Made by a program: the position numbers and the translations under genes
Assembly (NCBI GenBank): GCA_022695795.1
Contig: MU404063.1
Coordinates: forward strand, 62,001-126,000
From: Biscogniauxia marginata
Lineage: Eukaryota > Ascomycota > Sordariomycetes > Xylariales > Xylariaceae
DNA length: 64,000 nucleotides
Reading direction: 5' to 3'
The notes under the pieces: generated by a model
What the model was told of the DNA's origin: nothing
Databases searched by the model: none
Seen by the model: only the letters and a program-made list of their open reading frames with translations
Shown here: piece by piece, positions 48,043 through 60,080 of the stretch
How positions within the stretch are numbered: the first letter of the stretch is position 1
Layout of the letters: each line of letters opens with the position of its first letter

Positions 48043-49806
48043 ATGTCCAGACGTCCACCAAATCCTGCTGCCGAGAGGGCAGCCCAGAATCAACAGACCA
48101 TCAAGAGTCTCCTCAAATTGGAACCTAACAAGATATGCGCCGACTGCAAGAGAAACAAACGTGGGCATCCTGCAACCGCGCCATCATCGCCGGCTGACCT
48201 TTTTTGAACAGACCCACGATGGGCGAGCTGGAACCTAGGCGTTTTTATCTGCATTCGATGTTCGGGAATCCATCGAGGCATGGGCACGCATATATCGAGA
48301 GTGAAGTCAGTCGACCTAGACTCATGGACGGACGAACAGCTACAGAGTATCCTCCGATGGGGCAATGCGCGCGCGAACAAATATTGGGAATCCAAACTGG
48401 CCGCCGGTCACGTTCCGTCAGAAGCTAAGATCGAGAACTTCATCAGAACCAAATATGAATTGAAGCGATGGGTAATGGACGGGCCAATGCCCGATCCGGA
48501 GAGCTTGGATGTTGAAGGGGACGATGAGATTCCCCTGAGCATAGTCAAGGAGAAACAGAATATTGAGAGGAAAGAGTCAATTCGGAAAACACCCGGACAG
48601 AGTGCTTCACGGACGCCTGCACCTCAAGCAGACCTTATCGGCGGCGATGACATCCCGCCGCGAGCCAGCACGGCTGGGCCAGCTTCCTCGCAGGTTCCCC
48701 CAAAGTCCGCTCCTGCACCGCCAAAAACAGTCAACACCAAGGATTCGCTACTGGGACTGGATTTTCTGGGAGATGTTCCTTCTGCGCCCCCGCGACCTGC
48801 TAGTACCACTGGTGCAGGGGCTTTAGGCGGTCAATCGAGACCCGACCTGAAACAATCTATCTTATCCCTCTACGCTTCTGCACCGCGACCTCAAGCGCAA
48901 CCACAGGTACAACCGCAACAAACTGGCCATGTATCTAGCGGCTCTTTTGGTAGTTTTGGGGGGATGCAATCTCCCGTGCCGTCGCCGACCTTGGGACACC
49001 AATCTAATAAATCAACTAGTGGGAACCTCAACGACGCCTTTGCAGGCTTGGGCTTTGGAAATACTACATCATCAAGGAGCCCCCAGACAGATGCCTTTGC
49101 TGGTCTCGCGAGCATGGCTAGCAATCGGTCTAGTCCTAAGCCGACCGCGACGACTTCCGCCTTTTCAGGTCTTAGTGGTGGAAGCTTTTTTGATACTAAG
49201 CCTCAAGTAGCGACTCAACACCAGCAAAAGCCGTCAATGAGTACTTCTGGTGGGTTTGGTGGGTTTGGCTCCAACCCAACATCTCCCAAACCAGCACAAC
49301 CTACATCATCAGGGTTAGGTGACCTATTTGACTGGTCGGCTCCGGCTCCTCAGCCAGCTGTGGCCACCCCAGCTCCACCCAAGCCGGCACCTGTACCTAC
49401 TACCAACTCTGTCTTCAACCTTTCGAACAACCAATCGAAGCCAACCCCTGCGCCTGCGAGTAGCTCAATAGCCTCGATGAATACGTCGGATTTTAGTAAC
49501 TCGGATGTATGGGGTAACGCGTGGAGCAACCCGGAACCGTCTGTATCGGCAGCGCCCAAGAGCCCTGCCATAACAAAGCCTACCATAACTAGCGATTTTG
49601 GTGCCTGGGGCAGTAGCACTGGAGGTTCCTTTGCCAGCCAAAGCATAGTACCGGGAGCCTCTGGCGGATTTACTTCTACACCGAAGGTAGCAGCAGACGA
49701 GGAATTTGGAGGTTGGACTAGTAGCACAGGAGGGAATACCAATAGCAATGGAACCTCCAAGCCAGCTGTTGGAAGCGACGACCTGTTCTCCAATGTTTGG
49801 CAGTAG
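48043..49806 (+). CDS. ArfGAP-domain protein (Age2/SMAP-like)
   Basis: GTPase-activating protein for Arf, controlling coat release in Golgi and endosomal traffic. Exons 48043..48160 and 48212..49806 (51-nt intron, GTGGGC donor, CTGAC branch) give 570 aa. The ArfGAP domain is N-terminal: zinc ligands C32/C35 (KICADCKRNKHPRW) and C53/C56 (GVFICIRCSGIHRGMG), with the arginine finger in IHRGMGTHISRVKSV and WTDEQLQSILRWGNARANKYWE after it. The splice restores CKRNKHPRWASWNLGVF. From about residue 140 the chain is Ser/Pro/Gly-rich and disordered, with many repeated Phe-Gly and DAFAGL-type words (for example DAFAGLGFG, DAFAGLASMA, GGFGGFG) and several DLF/DVW-like motifs, including the C-terminal DDLFSNVWQ, that may bind clathrin adaptors. 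Assignment to Age2 rather than another ArfGAP is inference. Confidence 0.93.
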
Positions 49807-50542
49807 AAAAGCGGATCGGAGATGTTGTAAATTTCCTGGAAAAAAATCAGGTTATGGGAGTGCTCGGCAGCGAGAATGGTTGCGCTGGAGTACTTGGTTT
49901 AGTTAGCATCAGTTAGTCAGCCGTGACGAAGGATCTCGATGGAAGCGGCATGTCGGATATATATCATATCGCAAGATAGAGCAACATTCAATCCCTGGAC
50001 TAAAACCTTGTTGCATAATACCGTACAAACTACACATTGCGACCAAAAACACAACGCCTACACCATGCCATGCTGTGGGTATTCGTAAATCCGAGCACGC
50101 CACCCTACATCTGCTATCCCGTGAACGACCCTTCGTACCCGAAGTCAAGCGGCCCTTCAGGTAATAAAAAAAAGCCGTCCAGAGTCGCATCCCTCCCTCG
50201 CCACTCTCAAAACACAAGCGTGCCGCGTTTCCGTATTTATATCTTATAGGACTTATTCGGATATCCAAATCCAGGATTCGCAACCGGGACTTCTGAATCT
50301 TCTAGATCTCTGCGCCTTCTAAGAGGTGACGGAAGAAAAACAACATCAACAGTTACCACCCCATCACCACTACCACCAAAACCTATTCGTTGTTGATTAT
50401 TTTCTTCGTCTGATGACTGGTTTCTCTCATCTTGGTATCGATTCCGCGCTCTCCCGTTTAGTTATTGTCGTCGTTGCTCTATTCGTATCTTGGGGTGAGG
50501 GGGTTATGTGAGTTCTTTTGGATTCTTCATATCTCGGGTCAT
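49807..50542. other. Convergent 3' region ArfGAP / SFT1
   Basis: No gene recognised. Short ORFs only. Confidence 0.5.
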
Positions 50543-50914
50543 TTAGAAGAACAGCTTCGCGACGTAGTAGAGCACGAGGAAGGCGCCGACGATGATGGCC
50601 GAGAGCTTGAAGATGGCGACCTTGTTCCCCGCGGCGGCCATGCGGCCCAGTCGGCCGGCGGATCCCTTGAGCTGCTGCGACATGGAGGAGAACGTGTCGG
50701 ACTATGGATTATATCGCGTGTATTAGTAGGCGGAAAACTACAAACTGAACGAATTGGGAGGGTTTTCGTTTCTAAGTACCGTATTGTCGATGACATCCTG
50801 GGCCCTCGCATTATCGTAGATGTCGACCGTCACGCCGCGGAGGGACGACACCTTTGCCGATAGCTCCTCCAGCCGTGCGTTGTTCTGACGCTCGCGTTCG
50901 TAGGCCTCCGACAT
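50543..50914 (-). CDS. SFT1: Qc-SNARE Sft1 of the Golgi
   Basis: Small tail-anchored SNARE acting in retrograde intra-Golgi and endosome-to-Golgi fusion. Exons 50914..50780 and 50701..50543 give 97 aa, the same length as yeast Sft1. Reading order: MSEAYERERQNNARLEELSA starts the coiled-coil SNARE motif, which continues through KVSSLRGVTVDIYDNARAQD with heptad hydrophobics. The splice yields DNT-SDTFSSMSQQLKGSAG. A C-terminal membrane anchor AIIVGAFLVLYYVAKLFF ends the protein. The 78-nt intron has an unusual donor, GTACTT, but phase and protein continuity leave little doubt. The gene is short enough to be missed by automatic callers. It is divergent from YSC84. Confidence 0.92.
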
Positions 50915-51975
50915 GATGCTGGTAATGATGATGGAGGTTTTCTTGTTAAGTTCCGGATAGGTCTCGAAAGTAAATATGGATCGAGGAAGGATATCGCACT
51001 GTCGCTACACTCGGGTTGAAGCGGGTTGGTCGGCAGCAGAAGGACTGTGAGTTTAGTACGGAGGGGTTGGTGATAAGTGTTTCAACGGTGTAGTGTATTA
51101 GGTCGATGGAGCTGGGTCGCAAAAGCCGAAGGGTCAGCAAAGGAGCGCTCTGGCCAATTCGTCGGTACCAACGCCCTCAAACGCGATTGTAGTATCGAGG
51201 ACACCTTTGTATGCGCGCATCAAGATCGTCGTCGCGGCTTTCTCTAGAAAGGTGATTATCGCATGCTTTGTCACAACTCGGGTCCGGCTTCGACGGTGGT
51301 CGTCCGTCCGCTGGTTGGCACGGACAGGAAATAGGAGGCGAGGCTAGATGACGCAGGCTGTGTGGCTAGTGACCGAGGAATGATCTACTTACGCCACGCT
51401 GTCACACCGTCCGCCCGCCCCTTCAGCCAGGAAATCCTGCCTACAAATGAACGTAGCTGGCGTATCCCTGCTAGGAACCCCACCTAACTTTCTTGGCGGC
51501 GGCCTGTCGACTGTGACTTCATCACCGCAGCTGCAAAAGCTCCCATTCAGCTTGTGGAGCTTTCTCTGTTCCCTGCCGTTTGCCGCTTATGACTGTGGCA
51601 GAGCTCAACAACGCTGACGACGCAGCTACGGATGTACTCTTCCCTCTCTCAGGCCAATAACTGTCAATATTAATAACTACCTAAACCTACTACCTCTGGT
51701 TTCCCTGAAGCACCTATCTCTTAGTCTCGAGTTAACGACATCTTGACTTCCTCGAGCTATTTCTTCTCCGTTATTCCAAATCCAACTCACTTGGCGACAA
51801 CTCGCGATCCCCGCAATCCCGAATTTGCTGCCCTTGTTCAGCATAAACCGCCTACCCAACAACCTCACCCGCCCAACTCAAAACCCCGAAGTTCCCGTGA
51901 AATCCAACATTTACTTCCGCGTCACAACCTTCGCTTCTGCTGCGCGTCGAGAAGACAAGTCAACATCCTCCAAGA
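50915..51975. promoter_or_regulatory. Divergent region SFT1 / YSC84
   Basis: About 1.06 kb between two divergent start codons, GC-rich in the middle and C/T-rich near the YSC84 ATG. No gene or specific element recognised. Confidence 0.5.
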
Positions 51976-53492
51976 TGGGTATCAACAACCCTCTTCCGTC
52001 GTCTATGGCGTGTAAGTCTCTTCTATCACCCCCATCTCAAAGCAAGGACTCTAGCACAATCCGCGACCGCAACCGCAATCACCCAACGCCTCGCGCCAAA
52101 CTGAATGCTAACTTCTACTCTAGCGGAATGCAAAAAGTGTGGTAAGATCTTGACATCCTTCATTGATCCGCGACAAGCCTTTGGTCCCGAAAAGGTTATC
52201 CCGCCCGACATTCTCGCCAATGCCAAGGTGAGTTACATGGACACCCCGCGGCCTTCTACCTCGCGGACCATCCTGCGATCATTTGTTCCCCCCCGTACCG
52301 CAATCACGGCTGACTCAAATTCGACGTCTAGGGTTTGGCCATCCTCACCGTTATTAAGGCTGGTTTCCTCGGCTCTGCTCGCTTTGGTTCCGGCCTGGTC
52401 GTCGCCCGCCTGCCCGATGGTTCGTGGTCCGCCCCCTCCGCCATTATGACTGCCGGTGGTGGTTTCGGTGGCCAGATCGGGTTCGAGCTTACCGATTTCG
52501 TCTTTATCTTGAACGACGCGCACGCCGTCAAGACCTTCTCGCAACAGGGTTCTATCACGCTCGGTGGGAATGTTTCCATAGCCGCGGGACCCGTCGGCCG
52601 GAATGCCGAGGCTGCAGGTGCCGCGTCCCTTAAGAGCGTCGCCGGCATATTCAGCTATAGCAAGACCAAAGGCCTGTTCGCAGGTGTATCTCTGGAGGGA
52701 TCGGCCATCGTCGAGCGAAGAGACGCGAACGAGAAGTTATACGGCCAGCGCCTCACCGCGGCACAGCTCCTCACAGGCGCAGTTAGACCGCCGCCGCAAG
52801 CCGATCCGTTACTGACCGTTCTCAACTCGAGAATCTTCGCCGGCGTGCGCCAGGGTAGCACCGTAGACGATGCCACGTATAACGATGTACCCGTGTACGA
52901 CGATCGCCACGATGACGTAGTATGGAATGGCCAGCGGGGGAGCGCGTACGGCGAGGGCGGGATTGCCGGTGCTCGAGACGAATACTATGCGCCCCCGAAG
53001 CGAGCTAGCACCTGGCAGGATGACGTCTACGACCGGCCGGCAGGCGGCGGTGGTATTAGCAGGTCGAACACGGTGGCGAGCCACCATGACGACAGCTACG
53101 TTTACCGCGACCGGCAGTCGCCCTCTGTTGGCAACTTCCCCGAGGAGAAGAAAAAGACCGGCCCGGGGAGACCGACGGCGCCGAAGCCGAACCTCGCGAG
53201 CAAGCAGGCACTGATGAAGAAGAACGAAGCTGTGGCGTTGTTCAACTTCGATGCGGACCAGCCGGGAGACCTCGGCTTCAAGAAGGGCGAGATCATCACG
53301 GTGCTGAAGAAGACCGAGAGCGAGAATGACTGGTGGTAAGTGCTCTTTTTATTTTCCCTTATTTTCCCCTTTTCCTTCTTCTTTCAGTTGGTTATTACGA
53401 GCAGAGATGGCTAATCCCTTGAAAAAAGGACGGGCATGATCGGTTCAAGGCATGGGATATTCCCGAGCAACTACGTCAAGATGAAGGAATAA
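51976..53492 (+). CDS. YSC84: SYLF-SH3 protein Ysc84/Lsb3 (SH3YL1 orthologue)
   Basis: Actin-patch protein that binds PI lipids and F-actin during endocytosis. Exons 51976..52012, 52124..52227, 52332..53335 and 53429..53492 give 402 aa. The SYLF/DUF500 lipid- and actin-binding domain fills residues about 1-230: MASECKKCGKILTSFIDP, AILTVIKAGFLGSARFG, TAGGGFGGQIGFELTDFVF and GLFAGVSLEGSAIVER. A charged, Pro/Tyr-containing linker follows. The C-terminal SH3 domain runs about 345-402: AVALFNFDADQPGDLGFKKG, then ENDWWTGMIGSRHGIFPSNY. The last splice joins W to T exactly inside the SH3 domain, which is intact. Introns are 93-111 nt with GTAAGT or GTGAGT donors. Confidence 0.95.
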
Positions 53493-54874
53493 TCAGCGTG
53501 ACGAGACGATGATGGGAGAGAAGGAAACAAGAGCTTGGAGGAGCGGGGATTCCGGATAGGTTGGGTTTACGATGTGACGTTGATTGAATAAGAAATGATG
53601 GGATAAAAGAGAGAAATGGAAGGCTTGTAGGGTGGAAGATTATTGTAAATTCTTTTTTTTTGTTCTGGTGATACCTGGCGTAGGAATGGGTGCCTTCGTT
53701 TCTCTTCTTCTTCTTCTTCTGTTTCAGGCTATACTTAGGATCATATTTTTTAAAGGGTCATATTTTCTGAAATCATTAAACCTACTGGTATGAATGAGAC
53801 ATCAATTGTAAAGGGTGGTATGAAAATCACCTTTAGTTCCTCGCGTAATGATTACGATACTACCTTATATATATTAAGTGTATTATGATAAATAGTTTTA
53901 ATTTAAGGTAAATTATAACACTACTTGAAAGGAAAAGGCAATGTCTTTATTAAAACTTTGAAATAAATCTATAGAGCACATGTGATAATTCAACGAAATT
54001 CGTAACAATATAATGCTGCCTGCTATGTCTGCAAGATTATCTAGTTGTTATCTTTTCCAAGGTAGTAAAAAGCCCCGGCACACTGCCTTCATTGCAATAT
54101 AGTGGGTGGGTTCAAGTATTAGCCAACGATTCGAGTTGTTGTTAAAGGGGTTTGTGTACTTTATACATTGCAACCTACCCCAAAATATACGACGCCTAAA
54201 CAATAGAGCGGCAAGACTTGCCGGAATACAACTTGGGCTAGATATAATTAAGCACCGGTCTAGGTACATTGATTTGCCTTTGAATATTCCAGCACGGTTT
54301 GAGGTTCTTCGAGGAATTCGTAGACTGCCCCTGTTTTGATTGATATCCGGTGTGCGGCTGTGTCGTCAGATGGGTTGGTAAATTCTAGGGATCTGTTTTT
54401 CGTCTTGGTTCTTGTATTTTCACTTATGAGTTACTCGGTAGGTAATAATCTCTAAGAGTGTTGATGCAAATCATTCGAAGAGTATATTGGAATTCGTTGC
54501 TGCTCCGAATCTCTAGCATGGTTTAAATATCAATACAGTCTCTATCGGAACGCATTTCACTTAGGAGCGTCACCCTCGGATGCACAATAATGTGATTTAA
54601 ACAACCTACTTATTTGAATATACCTAATGCCCATATTATTAATAAGAACGAATTAAGTTTGCCTCCGGTACAATTCGTTAGCAATTTACCTAGATTCCTC
54701 GAGTTAATACTATATATCGTTTTTTTGTTAATCCGTTTTGGGCTAACTATGACGACCGTAACAAATGAGAGAGAAGGGAGAATACCGGACTATTCCAAGC
54801 CACATTGCGCCAAATTTCAATGAAATATCTACCATATCCATTCTATATAATATTGACCATCTAATAACTTGAAC
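53493..54874. other. AT-rich spacer
   Basis: No gene recognised. Low GC from about 53740 (TATATATTAAG, TTTAATTTAAGG words). A 77-codon plus ORF at 54106-54339 has no motif. It marks the transition from core genes to the lineage-specific block. Confidence 0.5.
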
Positions 54875-55900
54875 CTAGTCGAAATCCTTCGGAAACCAGA
54901 CAATTGTGTTGCAATCTGTATCCTCATGAAACCACTGCTGCCTGTCTGGACACCAGGTCCAGTACTTATCGATCGAATCATCCTCAGCCAAGTCAGTCTC
55001 TTCTTTGACATGAGCAGTTGCCTCTAGGAATAGGTCCTTGCATTCAGGGGACACGGCTTCTAGATTTGCCTGGTATTCCGAGACGGGCTTCAAGGATGGA
55101 TAAGAATCGCTCTGGTCCCCAAAGTCTGTCTGAATATCCGCCTCAACCATTCGGTCATCTTCCGTATCAGAAAGATCCTGCTGTCCATTCACATCCATGG
55201 GGGAGATCTCGCACTCATGTGGTCGGCTGTGATCACCGTCCACTGAGATAGAGCTAGTCGCTGTGTTGCTGTTGCTGGCTAACCTATTCTCATCAGAATC
55301 TCGAGAACTCGAGGTCTGTGAAGTTGTGTTCGACGTTGTGACTTGTAGGCCTATGTTGTAATTCGTGCTCAGCATGAATCCTAGCCGCGAGGGGCAAGTA
55401 CGCAGAGAACTCCGTCGTTTTGATACCCCGACATTGCATCTATCTGACAGGAGTTTAGGTTGTCTGAGACATGCTTGATTTTGACACATTTTGACACCGG
55501 ACTGGCAGTTAGGTCTCCATTGAGCGTGTGTCTGTTGTTTTGGGCGATGCTTTAATGATTGGCTCATCGACATGGAGATATATAGTGAAAATTGCATTGA
55601 CATAAATTGGACATCGGGAGTTTTGAAGGTAGCGAGCCGGTGCCAGGTGATCTGCATCGCCTTATTCTTGAAAGACCCCGATGGAAGGGACCAGGCGAGG
55701 CGGACCCAGTGGTTTACACAATGATCAAGCTCTGAAGTGGAGATTCCTTTGTATCTACCATAGAAGGACAGTGAGATCCGATTCCCAGCACCTCGTGGAG
55801 CCGAGTTTACAGTCGCCGCACAACTGTGGCAGCCAGTCTGTATGCGGATGAAGGTGTCGTCCAAGATCTCTTTGATATTGATGATAGGACATTGTCCCAT
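54875..55900 (-). CDS. Hypothetical protein, 341 aa, with C-terminal Trp-rich motif
   Basis: A single-exon ORF starting MGQCPIINIKEIL. I do not recognise the family with certainty. The first about 110 residues look folded, with several Cys/His (QTGCHSCAATV, LDHCVNHWVRLAWSLP). The middle is Ser/Thr-rich and acidic and probably disordered (about 185-290). The last 40 residues carry a compact motif KYWTWCPDRQQWFHEDTDC then WFPKDFD, a pattern of paired Trp around charged residues that resembles short C-terminal modules of many fungal hypothetical proteins; WW-domain kinship is possible but not shown. No signal peptide or membrane segment. The length and biased, non-random composition favour a real gene. 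Confidence 0.6.
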   Translation of the reverse strand: MGQCPIINIKEILDDTFIRIQTGCHSCAATVNSAPRGAGNRISLSFYGRYKGISTSELDHCVNHWVRLAWSLPSGSFKNKAMQITWHRLATFKTPDVQFMSMQFSLYISMSMSQSLKHRPKQQTHAQWRPNCQSGVKMCQNQACLRQPKLLSDRCNVGVSKRRSSLRTCPSRLGFMLSTNYNIGLQVTTSNTTSQTSSSRDSDENRLASNSNTATSSISVDGDHSRPHECEISPMDVNGQQDLSDTEDDRMVEADIQTDFGDQSDSYPSLKPVSEYQANLEAVSPECKDLFLEATAHVKEETDLAEDDSIDKYWTWCPDRQQWFHEDTDCNTIVWFPKDFD

Positions 55901-57638
55901 TTCTCATTTGGAATGGTCCGGATTAAAAGACAGTCTGAGAAGGAATAGAGCGACCTCACAAAAGAGGTATTCGATAATATACGATTTATGTGTTAAGAAC
56001 TAGGTTTGTAAAGTTTGAAACCACTGGTTGGAATGAGGAGTGACGTTGCGGCAGATATCGCTCCTTTTATAACGGGAAAAAGAAGTATACACGCCCTGGG
56101 ACAGTTGTATCTCAATTGAATAGTACACTTCAAGTACCGAGCATATGCCGAAGAGTATAAATTCTCAAAACACAATGGCTCAATACAAGAAAGGGTCGAT
56201 ATAGAAAACAACGTTGTTTGCCCGAAGAGCTCATCTTCGGGCTCCATTTAACCTGCAGGCTGAAAAGGGAGTATCTTCGTGAGCAGTAGAAATTAAAAAA
56301 AGGCTGGAGGCCAAAAGTGATCTCAATGATCAAGTTAGCTGACATCAGTTGGGCGATAAAGAAAGGGCATCTAAATTCACCAATGGCGTAGCCGAGAAAG
56401 AGACAGCTGCAAGCCCTATGCAGGCAGACTATCACGAGGTGCGCTGATCTCTGGAAATTCCAAACCTGCAATCTTGGGAACTTCCAGCCTTCAAGCGCTA
56501 ATTTCTAAGAATACACCTCTGTGCCCAGTGTGTAATGGGGGTTCCAGCTGAGAAAGCTGGATATGGGGAATTCAAAGGGATATTCCATTTTATGCAAAGT
56601 CGATTTCCCATTCACAATCACGCGATAGAGCCTTGCACCACATCACCTTGCTTTTTCGTCATTTCAGCTTCTGACATGAAATGCCAAGAGCCCGGCGAAG
56701 CTGAATCGTCGGACTTGTCATAAATACTGGAAACGGGCTGCCCTGGACTCGACGAGAGATGGGAATTGTACGTCGGTCTTCCAAGTTCGATTTCCTGATC
56801 GCACCTTTTCGCCCATTTCCACCGTGACCTCGAGACACCTCGCTTTGCTGTATGTTTGCCTGATCTCAGAATGTACAGTTACAAAATTCTAGACTGTCTC
56901 TTTATATAAGGCTGTTAAATAGGGAGGTAAGTAAAAGAGACGAGGCGGCTCGCAGCCGCATTACTGCCTTGCCATTACTTGTCCTGCAACTTATGAGCTG
57001 GCACCTTAGACGAGTGACCACCCCGAGCTATAATACATGCGGCTTCCAATACTCGTGCAATTTGCGCTATAATATCTCGGTGTATAGATAGAGAACTGGT
57101 ATTGGGATTTCGCCCTGCCCAACTGTACAGAAACAAGCTGGGCTTCCAATGCACAGCTTCTCCGTATATCGGACCCTTCACTTCAGGATAAGCGTATAAT
57201 GGGGGTCGCATGTATCACTCACGTATTTAACTTGTCTGAATCCTCCCTATAGAGTCAGCTTCTATACTACTATACAGGCAGTAGAGCCCACTGGGTTGTT
57301 ACACAGTTGTACAAAGCCACCCTCCTATCCATACAAGACATAACCGGAGAAACCCTTTAGGCACTCGTTACACCTGTATGCCTATCATCATTATATTTCA
57401 TTTATCATACAAATCCCCAATTTCTTCTTCTTTAGGCTCCCATCAAACTCTACCTAGTGCTATTTTATATATAGCAATGAGCCGAGCAACGACCTCCTAC
57501 AACCTCGCATCCCACATGGTAGCTAGATGGTCTATCCAGTGAGATTTTTGGTCGACCTTCTTTGCTATTCACGATGCCTAGAAACCTCCATCGCAAAAGA
57601 AAGATCTATCTCGATCCTAGCAAACGCATAGATAGTAC
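55901..57638. other. Spacer, AT-rich
   Basis: ORFs of 60-113 codons only, with no motif. Nothing else recognised. Confidence 0.45.
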
Positions 57639-59146
57639 ATGTCACCATGTCTTCCAATTTGCTACTCTAAACCCGCTAACTTGAACCTTTAAGATACTAC
57701 CAACGCGGAAATACCAGAGACTAGTCCTACTTCGACGCGAACTTCTGCATCAGCGTCCGCCATTACGTTGGACCAGAAACCTCTAACGCCCTTACGGCCT
57801 GTTAGGCATAAAAGAACTAGGGAATATTCAGAAGCCCCAGGGTCTCGCTCCAGTCCATCTCGATACCATAGCCGGCTCGGGGTAACTGCCGGCCAAATGG
57901 TCAACGTTTCTATAAGCCCTAACACACCGCCTACGCCATCTCTATCAGCCTCGAGAAGTTATCTAGGCTCAAGTTTAACCCCGAGCTCTAGTAGCATAAC
58001 TGGATATCCTCCAAGGACGGCCCAACAGCAGACTGGTCTGTCATATAACCTCGACTTTGTCTCGGGCCTAAACAGGCCTTCACTCAATATCCCTGGAGAC
58101 CCATTCATAGGCCAAGGAATATATACTCCACAACTAGACCGAGATATATTAGCACAGAATAGCCTGCGACCGCGAAGACCTCCAGATAAATGTGCATTAA
58201 TCGCTACGGAATATGGAACGGCTTTGATAGCCAAGATCGATTTGACGGTTCCTCACTGCGCTATATTTTCCAGTGCCGTCAATAAACATCGGTTCCAACG
58301 TAGTTTTCACCCACCGTGCCCAGGGTTTGCCTACACGACGCCAATCGGGTATATTCCCAATCCCCAGAATTGCCTGGTCATAAAACTGAAAACCGAGGAG
58401 GTTGAGGTTGAGACTAGCCTCGCTGTTATTGACGCGGACGACCCAGCCCCAGATACTGACATATATCTTGGCCGAGACTTCTGGACCAAACTGCATTCTG
58501 GACGCTTCAGACCCCTTCAGGGGTTCAATGGTCTACACAACCCTCTGGTATCCAGCCCGCAACTGCAGAATACGACTTCTTATGCCTGGTCCCCAGAAAT
58601 TCCTGAAACGTGGCGAACAACAGGTCCGTATATTATATAAGCCTTGATTTGACATAGATCCCGTTGGGTAACAGTGGAATAGACTATACACAGGGGACAA
58701 ATATGATCAGAGCCGACCCTCCAGGGGTTAGCTTTCAAAACTTAGCATCAAACCATGGCAATGGAATGGATGCCTACTCTCTGGTAGCACTAAACGGTTT
58801 GGAACTAGAAAGGAGTGATGCAGGAGTTGGCCTACAAACAGTGAGAGACTCTATTCCAAGTCAACATAGCCCTTACGTTGGACCTTATGGTATGCTACAG
58901 TCTCTAACTGGCGATGTTCTTTCACAAACTAATTCACAAGGCTCCTTAGAGATACCAGGCACAGGAAATTACTCCACCTTAGGTCAAGCATCAGTGACAG
59001 GACAGTACAACTATGCTTTATCATCAGCAAACATGCCAACCCATGGTTTCGAATCGTTTGCCCCTTCGGGATACGACGATAGTCATGGTGTAATGCAGGC
59101 TCCTAATTGGGACCCATCTATGGGGCCAGGTACCGAGTCATGCTAA
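57639..59146 (+). CDS. Protein with a retropepsin-like segment, lineage-specific
   Basis: Probable three-exon gene: 57639..57648 (uncertain), 57694..58627 and 58675..59146; 471 aa if so. The 47-nt second intron (GTATAT donor, AACAG acceptor) joins TWRTTGP to SGIDYTQGT in frame. The first 140 residues are disordered, rich in Ser, Pro and Thr. Residues about 165-265 read as a compact beta-rich unit: TEYGTALIAKIDLTVPHCAI, then NCLVIKLKTEEVEVETSLAV and DTDIYLGRDFWTKL. The order and the I-L-G-x-D-F-type ending resemble retropepsin (Ty3/Ddi1-type) folds, but the usual D-T/S-G active site is absent at the expected place. The C-terminal 160 residues are Gly/Ser/Asn-rich. Function unknown; the retropepsin comparison is an inference. 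Confidence 0.55.
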
Positions 59147-60080
59147 TACGAGAAAGACGTTCCTCTTGTTAGCCCAAATGTCGTTCTAGCGATAAAAAAA
59201 GGCACAAGCCCAAGAGGATCAGAAAAGATGTAATATTTTGGCATCAACGTTTATTTACGATATATTGTGTTTCGGCAGAACAGAAATGTCAAGGTCGATC
59301 CCACAACCTATGGACGAAGAAATCGGCCACACCAACCGCGGCCACGGCCCTTGATTACGTTTTCTACACACAGTACCTTCGACTCTAGACAACACAGAAG
59401 AGTGAGCATGCAAAGAAGATAGGTACGGAATCAGGCGCTTATGTATAGGAGAGTACCATAGAATGGCTAGCACACGCTGTTTCGGGTAGGACCAGGGTTT
59501 GTTGGATAAACACTCACTACAGTTAATAGGGGTTGGTTTTCCCCTCCACTTTTGCATTTTGGAATCATGTTATTTGAGGATTCCTCCCTAGCACACGACG
59601 ACATGACTTGACACAATTTGGATATTTTAGTATACACATTTCAAACTACAAGATTTAACTTTAACAAAAATTGAATGCGACTAATGAGATAATTATTTCC
59701 CATACTTCATGTTATACCTATAGGAGGTAGGTACCTAATATCCCTCCACGTCTTTGTTAATAGTTCCAGCCCTGGTGGGTGGGTTAGAGGACAAATCATA
59801 CACACAACACGTACATTGCAGCTGCGCTGTACGCCGTGCCAAGCCATCGCAATCAGCCCGCAGGTAAGGCAAAGTAATTGTCTGCTAAGAGAACGCCCAA
59901 GAGATGAGTTGGCGAGCCTTGTCGACGCCGCGCCTCACTTTCGTGCCCAACTTGTTCTAGCTGGCCGGCCCCTCTCCCCCACTCCCCTTTCTGGTAATTC
60001 TCTATTTTCTCTTCCTAGTTAACCCCTTTGCACACAGAGTTCAAACTTTTGTTTCCTCAGACACCTTAGGCTGCTGCAGT
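59147..60080. other. Spacer before the DUF6594-like gene
   Basis: A 100-codon minus-strand ORF at 59255-59557 has no recognisable domain and is left uncalled. The rest is AT-rich with TAGGTACC words near 59728. Nothing else recognised. Confidence 0.45.

Noticed and set aside
53493..54874. Possible RIP-degraded transposon in the AT-rich spacer
   Set aside because: Low GC is visible, but no terminal repeats, transposase words or duplicated copies were found; TpA/CpA statistics could not be computed by eye.
59255..59557. 100-codon minus-strand ORF
   Set aside because: No domain, weak composition and no supporting neighbour; left uncalled.
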